The notes under the pieces were generated by a model, which saw only the letters and a program-made list of their open reading frames with translations, was not told where the DNA came from and made no database searches. DNA of 6,071 bases from Planctomycetota bacterium (GTDB lineage: Bacteria > Planctomycetota > UBA1135 > GCA-002686595), in assembly GCA_011524785.1 (NCBI GenBank), contig WTJQ01000475.1:1-6071 (forward strand). The letters run 5' to 3'. Below are positions 1-6,071 of the stretch, piece after piece. The position numbers and the translations under genes were made by a program. The first letter of the stretch is position 1; each line of letters begins with the position of its first letter.

Positions 1-71
1 GTTCAGGCAAGCGTCGTCTCCTAAAAGCCCGGGGCGCCGCCCGCCCGTCCCCGCTGCCCCATCCGCCCGGC

Positions 72-1034
72 ATGACCCCCAGCACGCGCCTGCTCCTCTC
101 CCTGCTCCTGGCCCTCGTGCTGCCCGCATGCGGGGGAGGTCCCGCGGACACCGAGCCCTCCGCGGGCCTCATCGGCTTCTCGATGAAGAACGCGAACAAC
201 CCCTTCTTCAAGGTCATCGCGGACAGCCTCGCCGAGGAGGCCGCTGGGCACGGCTACGAGGTCCAGATCGTCAGCGGGGACGAGGACGTCGCCGTCCAGC
301 GCAGCCAGATCCAGGACTGGATCGTGCGTGAGGCGCGCGCGATCGTCCTCAACCCGGTGGACTCACGCTCGATCGGTCCCGCCATCCGCGAGGCGAACGC
401 GGCGGGCATCCCGGTCTTCACCTGCGACCTCGCCTGCACGGACCCGGAGGCGCGGGTGGTCACGCACGTCGCGACCGACAACTTCCAGGGGGGGACCCTC
501 GCGGGGGACGAGATGGTGCGGCTCCTCGGAGCGAAGGGCGGCGAGGTGCTGGTGCTCGACCTCAAGTCCGCGGAGTCGTGCATCGAGCGCGTGCGCGGCT
601 TCAAGCAGCAGGTCGATGCCCACAACGCAGCCGGCGGTCCCGCCATCGAGGTCGTGGCCGAGCTCGAGAGCCTCGGCGCCAAGGACCGCGGCTTCGCTGC
701 GACCCAGGACGCGCTCCAGCGCTTCCCCGAGCTCGATGCGATCTTCGCGATCAACGATCCCGCGGCCCTCGGGGCGCACGCCGCCCTGGAGAAGGCCGGG
801 CGGGCGGGCGCGATCCCGATCATCGGCTTCGACGGGCAGCTGGACGGCAAGCGCGCGATCCTGGAGGGCCACATCCACGCCGACCCGATCCAGTTCCCCG
901 ACCGCATGGGGCGCGACACGATGCGCGCGATCCTGGCCTACTTCCGCGGGGAGGAGGTGGCTCCGGTCACGCTCATCCCCTCGGAGCTCTACACCCGCGC
1001 GGACGCCGAGGCCGATCCGGCCCTGAAGGAGTGA
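72..1034 (+). CDS. RbsB-like sugar ABC transporter substrate-binding lipoprotein
   Basis: This is a 320-residue periplasmic binding protein of the type I fold (Peripla_BP_4, RbsB-like) that captures a sugar outside the cytoplasmic membrane and delivers it to the importer encoded just downstream. The N-terminus has Arg6, a leucine-rich core and a lipobox L17-P18-A19-C20, so it should be a lipid-anchored lipoprotein. Compared from memory with E. coli RbsB, ligand-contact positions kept include N42 and F45/F46 in NANNPFF, N94 in NPVDS, D119, R173, N228 in FAINDP, F253/D254 in GFDG, and Q274. The Arg following the binding-site Asp in RbsB is Leu120 here, and the second-lobe Phe is not obvious. 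Cysteines occur at 118, 122 and 170, near the pocket. No Shine-Dalgarno is visible, but the ATG gives a complete signal peptide, which supports this start. The family is clear; the exact sugar (ribose or another) is not. Confidence 0.93.
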   Translation: MTPSTRLLLSLLLALVLPACGGGPADTEPSAGLIGFSMKNANNPFFKVIADSLAEEAAGHGYEVQIVSGDEDVAVQRSQIQDWIVREARAIVLNPVDSRSIGPAIREANAAGIPVFTCDLACTDPEARVVTHVATDNFQGGTLAGDEMVRLLGAKGGEVLVLDLKSAESCIERVRGFKQQVDAHNAAGGPAIEVVAELESLGAKDRGFAATQDALQRFPELDAIFAINDPAALGAHAALEKAGRAGAIPIIGFDGQLDGKRAILEGHIHADPIQFPDRMGRDTMRAILAYFRGEEVAPVTLIPSELYTRADAEADPALKE

Positions 1035-2563
1035 CCGAGTCCGCCCCGCTGCTGCGGCTCGTCGGGGTCACCAAGGACCACCCCGGCGTGCGGGCGCTCG
1101 ACGGCGTCGACCTCGAGCTGCGCGCGGGGGAGGTGCACGCCCTGCTGGGGGAGAACGGGGCCGGCAAGAGCACGCTGATCAAGGTGCTGGCGGGCGTCCA
1201 TCGCCCGACCGCGGGGCACCTCGAGCTCGAGGGGCGGCCCCTGACCCTGAGCGGGCCCGCGGCCTCTCTCGCCGCCGGGATCGCGGTGGTGCACCAGGAG
1301 CTGGCGCTGGTCCCCGCGCTGACGGTGCGCGAGAACCTCTTCCTGGGGCGCTCGCCCGAGGGGCGCGTGGACCACGCCGCCGAGCGGCGGGCCGCGGCGG
1401 CCCTCCTGGCGCGGCTGGGCTTCGACCTCGATCCGGACGCGCCGGTGGCTGCCCTCTCGGTCGGGCAGCGGCAGCTCCTGGAGCTCGCGCGCGCGCTCGA
1501 CCGGCGCGCGCGGATCCTCGTGCTCGACGAGCCGACCGCCAGCCTGAGTCCGGTGGAGGCCGATCGGCTCATGACCGTCCTCGAGGCGCTGCGCGCGGAG
1601 GGCATCGCGATCCTCCACATCACGCACCGACTGGAGGAGGTCGAGCGCCTCGCGGATCGCGTCTCGATCCTGCGGGACGGCGTGTTGACCCTGCGGGGCG
1701 CGCAGCGGCGCGACGCGTGGGGGCAAGGCGCGGCGAGGAGGGAGTGGATCGAGGCCATGGTCGGCCGCGCTCTCGAGCGGGAGTTCCCGGAGCGGACCTC
1801 CGCGCCGGGAGCCTTGCGCCTCCGGGTCGAGGGGCTCGCTCGCGCGCCCCGCGTCGGCCCGGTCGACCTGGAGCTGCGCGCGGGCGAGGTCGTGGGGCTC
1901 GCGGGGCTCGTGGGAGCGGGGCGGACCGAGCTGGCGCGCCTCGTCGTCGGCGCGGATCGCGCCAGCTCCGGCCGCGTGCTGCTCGACGGAGAGCCGCTCG
2001 ACCGCCGGTCACCGCGTCACGCCCTCGACCAGGGCGTCGTCTACCTGTCCGAGGACCGGAAGGGGGAGGGGCTCCTGCTCGACCGCTCGCTGCTGGAGAA
2101 CTTCGGCATGGGCAACGGGCCGACCCTCTCGCGTCGAGGCCTGAGCCAGGCCGCGCGCGAGCGGGAGCGCTTCGCGTCCTGGAGCCGCGAGCTCGGTCTT
2201 CGTCACGCGACGGCCACCCAGGCCGCTCGAGGACTGAGCGGGGGCAACCAGCAGAAGCTGGTCCTCGCGCGCTGGCTGGAGCGGGATCCGGGGGTCCTCC
2301 TCCTGGACGAGCCCACGCGCGGCATCGACGTCGGGGCGCGCTTCGAGCTCTACCGGCGCATTCGCGCCCTGGCCTCCGAGGGGAAGGCGATCCTCGTGAT
2401 CAGCTCGGACCTCGGCGAGGTCCTGGGGCTCTGCGATCGGATCCTGGTGATGGCCGACGGGGTGCTCACCGCGAGCCTCGTGAACGACGGGACGCTGACC
2501 CAGGAGCAGCTGCTCGAGGCGGCCCTGCCGCGCCGTGCAGGTCGCGAGGGGAGGAGCGCATGA
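1031..2563 (+). CDS. RbsA-like sugar ABC transporter ATP-binding protein (two ABC cassettes)
   Basis: This 510-residue cytoplasmic ATPase powers the importer and has the fused double cassette typical of RbsA/MglA/AraG, with a normal length. Cassette 1 has Walker A GENGAGKST (40-48), Q-loop Gln89, signature LSVGQ (142-146), Walker B ending D166-E167 and switch His199. Cassette 2 has a degenerate Walker A, GLVGAGRTE (292-300), with Arg in place of the catalytic Lys, a full LSGGNQQK signature (402-409), D426-E427 followed by PTRGIDVGA, and SSD instead of the switch His. This asymmetry is normal for the family, so one composite ATP site is probably weak. The GTG start overlaps the upstream stop as GTGA. 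AAGGA lies directly against the start, too close to be a normal ribosome binding site, so coupled reinitiation is likely. No other in-frame ATG or GTG before the conserved N-terminal strand is plausible. Confidence 0.95.
   Translation: MTESAPLLRLVGVTKDHPGVRALDGVDLELRAGEVHALLGENGAGKSTLIKVLAGVHRPTAGHLELEGRPLTLSGPAASLAAGIAVVHQELALVPALTVRENLFLGRSPEGRVDHAAERRAAAALLARLGFDLDPDAPVAALSVGQRQLLELARALDRRARILVLDEPTASLSPVEADRLMTVLEALRAEGIAILHITHRLEEVERLADRVSILRDGVLTLRGAQRRDAWGQGAARREWIEAMVGRALEREFPERTSAPGALRLRVEGLARAPRVGPVDLELRAGEVVGLAGLVGAGRTELARLVVGADRASSGRVLLDGEPLDRRSPRHALDQGVVYLSEDRKGEGLLLDRSLLENFGMGNGPTLSRRGLSQAARERERFASWSRELGLRHATATQAARGLSGGNQQKLVLARWLERDPGVLLLDEPTRGIDVGARFELYRRIRALASEGKAILVISSDLGEVLGLCDRILVMADGVLTASLVNDGTLTQEQLLEAALPRRAGREGRSA
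2547..2556 (+). promoter_or_regulatory. Strong Shine-Dalgarno for the permease gene
   Basis: The purine run AGGGGAGGAG contains GGAGG at 2550-2554, five bases before the ATG at 2560. It lies inside the last codons of the ATPase gene. It is the only well-spaced, strong ribosome binding site in the window and fixes the permease start, where ATG overlaps the ATPase TGA as ATGA. Confidence 0.7.
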
Positions 2564-3867
2564 GGGCCCTCGCCTGGCTCGCGGATCGCGGCGGCGTCCT
2601 CGTCTTGCTGGCGATGGGCGCGGTGCTCAGCGTGATCACCATCGAGGAGCGCACGCCCACCTCCGTCGCCGCGGCCGTCGCCCTCGCCGAGGAGCTCCCG
2701 TCGGGTGGCCGGGTCTTCCTCGGGATCGACGATCAGGCGGAACAGGTCGCGTTCGCCGACGCGCTGCGCGAGGCCTATGCCCTCCGGGGCGGGCGACTCG
2801 TGGAGGGACGAGGCACGCCGCCTGCTGTTCGCGGAGCGCTCGAGGCCGCTGCCAGTGAGACCCTGAACGGCCTCGTCTCGCTCCCCGGGGCCGATGCGTG
2901 GTCGCTGCTCCGGTCGGCCTCCGAGTGGCTTCCCGCGGTGGAGGGCGTGCCCCTCGCGACCCCCCGCGCCGAGCGCTGGCCGCTCTTCCTCACCCGCGAG
3001 AACCTCCTCAACGTGGCCGAGACGATCTCGGTCTGGGCGATCCTCGGGATCGGGATGACGCTCGTGATCCTCACCGCGGGGATCGACCTGTCGGTGGGGA
3101 GCCTCGTCGCGCTCGCCTCCGTGGTCGCGGCCGTCCTCCTCCGGGACGTCCTCGGGGGACGCGCCGCGGGTCCCCTCGCGGTCGTCGGAGCCAGCCTCGC
3201 TGCCGTGCTGACCTGCGCCCTCGTCGGCCTCCTCTCCGGGCTCGTGGTGACGCGCTTCCGCGTCGCCCCCTTCATCGTGACCCTGGGGATGATGATGGCC
3301 GCCAGCGGCGTGGCCCTGCGCCTCACGGGGGGCACCTCGGTCGACGAGGTGCCCGACTCCTTCGCGTGGCTCGGGCACGGGGCCATCGCGGGGCTCCCCG
3401 TCCCCGTGGTCCTCATGCTGGTCCTCTATGGGGCGGCGTGGTTCGTCATGCACCACACGACCCTCGGGCGCGCGATCTACGCGGTGGGGTCGAACGAGGA
3501 GGCCGCCCGGCTCGCGGGCATCCCGGTCGAGCGCGTGCTCGTGCTCGTGTACACGGCGTGCGGCGCCCTCGCCGGCGTCGGCGGCCTGCTCACTGCCTCG
3601 ACCTTCGAGTCCGGGGACCCGACCTACGGAGTGAGCTACGAGCTGTACGTGATCGCCGCGGTCGTCGTGGGCGGGACGTCCCTCGCCGGAGGGCAGGGAC
3701 GCGTCATGGGGACCCTGGTGGGGTCGCTGATCCTCGGCGTGATCTACAACGGCATGAACCTGACCAACGTCGGCGGCTTCAGCCAGCGGATCGTCCTGGG
3801 CCTCGTGATCCTGCTCGCGGTCGTCCTCGACCAGTGGAAGCGGCGTCGCGCTCTCGCTCCCGGCTGA
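2560..3867 (+). CDS. RbsC-like sugar ABC transporter permease with an inserted extracytoplasmic domain
   Basis: This 435-residue membrane protein is the translocation channel of the importer (BPD_transp_2, RbsC family). The hallmark TAGIDLSVGS is at 172-181, and other family stretches are PFIVTLGMMM (237-246), GSNEEAARLAGI (310-321) and VVVGGTSLAGGQG (368-380). A first hydrophobic segment spans about 12-28, and several more lie between about 156 and 424; the tail is basic (KRRR). E. coli RbsC has 321 residues. The extra length lies between segment 1 and the FLTRENLLNVAE stretch (143-154), roughly residues 30-140. That insert is soluble-looking with an alternating strand/helix pattern, and should face the periplasm because the basic N-terminus precedes one membrane crossing. 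Similar inserts are, to my recollection, found in planctomycete permeases. The gene overlaps the ATPase gene by ATGA and ends the operon. Permease identity is secure; the role of the insert is unknown. Confidence 0.94.
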   Translation: MRALAWLADRGGVLVLLAMGAVLSVITIEERTPTSVAAAVALAEELPSGGRVFLGIDDQAEQVAFADALREAYALRGGRLVEGRGTPPAVRGALEAAASETLNGLVSLPGADAWSLLRSASEWLPAVEGVPLATPRAERWPLFLTRENLLNVAETISVWAILGIGMTLVILTAGIDLSVGSLVALASVVAAVLLRDVLGGRAAGPLAVVGASLAAVLTCALVGLLSGLVVTRFRVAPFIVTLGMMMAASGVALRLTGGTSVDEVPDSFAWLGHGAIAGLPVPVVLMLVLYGAAWFVMHHTTLGRAIYAVGSNEEAARLAGIPVERVLVLVYTACGALAGVGGLLTASTFESGDPTYGVSYELYVIAAVVVGGTSLAGGQGRVMGTLVGSLILGVIYNGMNLTNVGGFSQRIVLGLVILLAVVLDQWKRRRALAPG

Positions 3868-3916
3868 GCACGGCGCCGCGCTTGCGCTCGGGCCGGCGGA
3901 CGCGTCTCATCGGCCC

Positions 3917-5377
3917 ATGCTGACGAGCCTCCTCGCTCCCGCCCTGGCCCTGCTCCAGGAGCCCCTCCAGCTCGGGACGCGGCGCGAGCCGTTCGTGGAC
4001 CGCCACCTGATCGAGCGCCTCGAGGGGGCCGAGCTGAGGCTCGGCTCGCCCCGCGACGAGGGGATCGTGCTCACCTTCGACCGGCCGTGGGAGGGCCCCT
4101 TCTGCGGCTACAGCACGGTGCTGCGCGACGGCGACCGCCTCCTCCTGTACTACCGCGGCCTGCCGACGGCGGGTGCCGACGGGACGGACCGGGAGGTCAC
4201 CTGCGTCGCGACCAGCACCGACGGGGTGCGCTGGGAGCGGCCCGACCTCGAGCTCTTCCCGGGACCGAGCGGGGAGCCCACCAACATCGTCCTCGCGCGC
4301 CAGGCCCCGGCCTCGCACAACTTCAGCCCCTTCCTCGACACGAGGCCCGGCGTGCCCGCGGACGAGCGCTTCAAGGCGCTGGCGGGGACCGAGGCCACGG
4401 GGCTGCTCGCGTTCGCGTCCGCGGACGGCCTCTCCTGGCGGCGCCTCGGGGACGAGGCCGTGTTCCGTGACGGCATCTTCGACTCCCAGAACGTCGCCTT
4501 CTGGTCGGACGCGGAGGAGCGCTACCTCTGCTACTTCCGCACCTGGACCGGCCAGGGCTACTCGGGTTTTCGAACCGTCAGCCGCACGACCAGCGAGGAC
4601 TTCCGCCAGTGGTCGGCGCCGGAGGTCATGACCTTCGGAGGCACTCCGCAGGAGCACCTCTACACCAACCAGACCCATCCCTACTTCCGGGCCCCGCACG
4701 TGTACGTCGGGCTCGCGGCGCGGTTCTTCCCCGGCAAGCGCGTCCTGACGGATGCGGACGCCGCTCGCCTGGGGGTCGACCCCGGGTACTTCCGCGACTG
4801 CTCGGACGCGGTGCTGCTGACCTCGCGGGGCGGCTCCGCCTACGACCGCACCTTCATGGAGGGCCTGCTGCGTCCGGGGATCGGGCTCGAGAACTGGGTC
4901 TCGCGGTCCAACTACCCGGCCCTGGGCATCGTCCGCACAGGGGCGACCGAGATGTCGCTCTACGTCAACCAGAGCTACGCCCAGCCGACCGCCCACCTCC
5001 GGCGGTACTCGCTGCGCCTCGACGGCCTCGCAGCGGTGGTCGCTGGCTACGAGGGCGGGGAGCTGCTGACGCGGCCGTTCACCTTCGAGGGCGACGAGCT
5101 GACGCTCAACCTCGCGACCTCGGCCGCGGGGCAGCTGCGCGTGGAGGTCCAGGACGAGGCGGGGGAGGCGCTCGAGGGCCTCGCCCTCGCGGACGCCGTG
5201 CCCCTGGTGGGGAACGACCTCGAGCGCCGCGTGACCTGGTCGAGCGGCGCGGACCTGGGGAGCCTCGCGGGGACGACGATCCGTCTGCGCATCCAGCTCC
5301 AGGACGCGCACCTCTACTCGCTGCGCTTCCGTCGGAGGGCCGAGGCCCTGCAGGAAGACCGGCCGGGCGATCGCTAG
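3917..5377 (+). CDS. Probable exported glycosidase-like beta-propeller protein of unknown activity
   Basis: This 486-residue protein begins with a short hydrophobic stretch (residues 1-13) that may be a signal peptide, although no basic residue precedes it. The body (about 20-370) has repeats of the kind seen in GH32/GH43-type five-bladed propellers: strand pairs such as LLLYYRG (75-81), TSTDGVRWERPDL (99-111), SADGLSW (168-174), DSQNVAFW (189-196), TTSEDFRQW (224-232) and YTNQTHPYF (249-257). The FVDRHLIE motif (26-33), SHNFSPFLD (133-141) and DCSDAVLLTSRGG (294-306) match a conserved family I recall from Planctomycetota, usually annotated as hypothetical or glycosyl hydrolase-like. Residues about 375-475 look like a beta-sandwich ending in LYSLRF. 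I cannot identify catalytic residues; no GH32 WMNDPNG-type motif is present. The gene starts 49 bases after the sugar importer, which suggests a carbohydrate-related role. ATG at 3917 is the only nearby in-frame start and lacks a clear Shine-Dalgarno. Confidence 0.85.
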   Translation: MLTSLLAPALALLQEPLQLGTRREPFVDRHLIERLEGAELRLGSPRDEGIVLTFDRPWEGPFCGYSTVLRDGDRLLLYYRGLPTAGADGTDREVTCVATSTDGVRWERPDLELFPGPSGEPTNIVLARQAPASHNFSPFLDTRPGVPADERFKALAGTEATGLLAFASADGLSWRRLGDEAVFRDGIFDSQNVAFWSDAEERYLCYFRTWTGQGYSGFRTVSRTTSEDFRQWSAPEVMTFGGTPQEHLYTNQTHPYFRAPHVYVGLAARFFPGKRVLTDADAARLGVDPGYFRDCSDAVLLTSRGGSAYDRTFMEGLLRPGIGLENWVSRSNYPALGIVRTGATEMSLYVNQSYAQPTAHLRRYSLRLDGLAAVVAGYEGGELLTRPFTFEGDELTLNLATSAAGQLRVEVQDEAGEALEGLALADAVPLVGNDLERRVTWSSGADLGSLAGTTIRLRIQLQDAHLYSLRFRRRAEALQEDRPGDR

Positions 5378-5386
5378 GCTGCGCCC

Positions 5387-6071
5387 GTGCGGATCTGCCT
5401 CCTCACCAATCAGGAGCTGGACACGGTCCCGTTCCCGGCCGACGACTGGCCGTGCGATCCCCGGCCGTTCCTGCCGGAGGACGAGTGGACCCTCTGCACC
5501 CTGGAGGACCGCTTCACCTCGGTGGCGGCGATCGAGGCCGAGCTGGCGAAGGGCTACGACCTCTTCTTCAACCTCTGTGACGGGGCCGAGGGGCAGGACA
5601 TCCCCGGGATCGAGGTGGTCCAGACCCTGGAGCGCGCCGGCGTGGCCTTCACGGGCGCCACGTCGTCCTTCTACGAGCCGACCCGCCAGCAGATGAAGGA
5701 CGCCTGCGCCTCGGTGGGGGTCGCGACGCCGCGTGGGCTGCTGGTCTCGAACGACGAGGAGCTCGAGCGGGCCGCCGCGGAGCTGCGCTTCCCGCTCTTC
5801 GTGAAGCGCCACAACAGCTACGCCAGCGTCGACCTCAGTCGTCGCTCCCGGGTCCACACCGTCGCTGGCCTCCGCCAGCAGGTGCGCAAGATCGTGACGC
5901 GCCACGGCGCGGCGCTGGTCGAGGAGTACGTCGACGGACCCGAGTGCGCGGTCCTGGTGGCCGAGAACCCCGACGACCCGGCCCGGCCCATCACCTACAC
6001 GCCGGTCCAGTACCGGTTCCCCCCGGGGGAGTCCTTCAAGCACTCGAAGCTGAAGTGGCAGGACTACGACG
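5387..6071 (+). CDS. ATP-grasp ligase, D-Ala-D-Ala ligase-like (3' end outside window)
   Basis: The reading frame opens with GTG at 5387 (RICLLTNQEL) and stays open for 228 codons to the window edge, so the C-terminus is missing. It resembles D-alanine-D-alanine ligase-type ATP-grasp enzymes, which join a carboxylate to an amine through an acyl-phosphate in the cytoplasm. The N-terminal part has NLCDGAEGQDIPG (62-74) and FTGA (88-91), matching the Ddl N-lobe pattern. K104 in MKDAC, followed by GVATP (111-115), and K140 in FPLFVKR are the expected ATP-binding lysines; VEEYVDGPE (178-186) is the usual hinge motif. The metal-binding acidic residues and active-site arginine lie beyond the window. 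The substrate is unknown: the divergent start and NLCDGA instead of the Ddl NxxHGxxGEDG pattern argue against an ordinary peptidoglycan Ddl. It lies nine bases after the propeller gene, probably co-transcribed, with no Shine-Dalgarno visible. Confidence 0.85.
   Translation, partial: MRICLLTNQELDTVPFPADDWPCDPRPFLPEDEWTLCTLEDRFTSVAAIEAELAKGYDLFFNLCDGAEGQDIPGIEVVQTLERAGVAFTGATSSFYEPTRQQMKDACASVGVATPRGLLVSNDEELERAAAELRFPLFVKRHNSYASVDLSRRSRVHTVAGLRQQVRKIVTRHGAALVEEYVDGPECAVLVAENPDDPARPITYTPVQYRFPPGESFKHSKLKWQDYD

Noticed and set aside
1..24. A possible C-terminal tail of an upstream gene, reading VQASVVS and then TAA at 22-24.
   Set aside because: Only seven codons are visible, with nothing to identify them; in this context any open frame of that length is uninformative.
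25..71. GC-rich inverted-repeat pieces (GGGGC at 31-35 and GCCCC at 56-60) as a terminator or regulatory hairpin before the binding-protein gene.
   Set aside because: The stem is only five bases, has a 20-base loop and no T-run; such matches are expected by chance at this base composition. No convincing -35/-10 pair was found either.
578..1030. An N-terminal extension of the ATPase frame upstream to 578.
   Set aside because: This part overlaps the conserved binding-protein gene, is Arg/Pro/Gly-rich, and would add about 150 residues absent from RbsA-type proteins; the GTG at 1031 gives the normal length.
1717..2559. An upstream extension of the permease frame to 1717.
   Set aside because: It reads as Arg/Ala/Gly-rich shadow sequence over the second ATPase cassette; the ATG at 2560 has a strong Shine-Dalgarno and begins directly before the first membrane segment.
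2350..3456. A 368-codon minus-strand open frame opposite the end of the ATPase gene and most of the permease gene.
   Set aside because: Its product is a low-complexity mix of Arg, Glu, Asp, Gly and His with no recognisable domain, and it lies opposite two well-supported conserved genes.
3868..3916. Terminator or promoter in the 49-base gap between the permease and the propeller gene.
   Set aside because: Only a short CGCCG/CGGCG pairing with a 15-base loop and no T-run is visible, and no promoter-like hexamers. Whether the propeller gene is part of the transporter operon is left open.

Overview
The window is very GC-rich, gene-dense bacterial DNA with every supported gene on the + strand. 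The organism is most likely a high-GC member of the Planctomycetota or a close relative. This is inferred from three things: the fourth gene closely resembles a secreted propeller-like family that I recall mainly from planctomycete genomes, the permease carries an insert that I also associate with planctomycete sugar permeases, and several starts lack a Shine-Dalgarno sequence. None of this was tested by a search.

Region 1 (72-3867) is a compact three-gene operon for an RbsABC-type (CUT2) sugar importer. It encodes a lipoprotein sugar-binding protein, a double-cassette ATPase and a permease. The genes overlap by four bases at each junction (GTGA, then ATGA), so they are probably translationally coupled. 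The binding protein keeps most ribose-contact positions known from E. coli RbsB, but the ligand pocket differs at a few sites and has unusual cysteines. The permease is about 115 residues longer than a normal RbsC, because an apparent alpha/beta domain sits in its first outward-facing loop. That is the most interesting feature of the window.

Region 2 (3917-5377), after a 49-base gap, encodes a probably exported protein of about 486 residues. It looks like a glycosidase-type beta-propeller followed by a C-terminal beta-sandwich. Its activity is unknown. Its position beside a sugar importer suggests, without proving it, that it acts on a glycan or glycoside whose product is imported.

Region 3 (5387 to the window end) is the first 228 codons of an ATP-grasp ligase related to D-alanine-D-alanine ligase. 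It starts nine bases after the previous stop and runs off the window. No RNA genes, mobile elements, CRISPR arrays or long repeats were seen. Gaps between genes are all under 75 bases and hold no convincing promoter or terminator.
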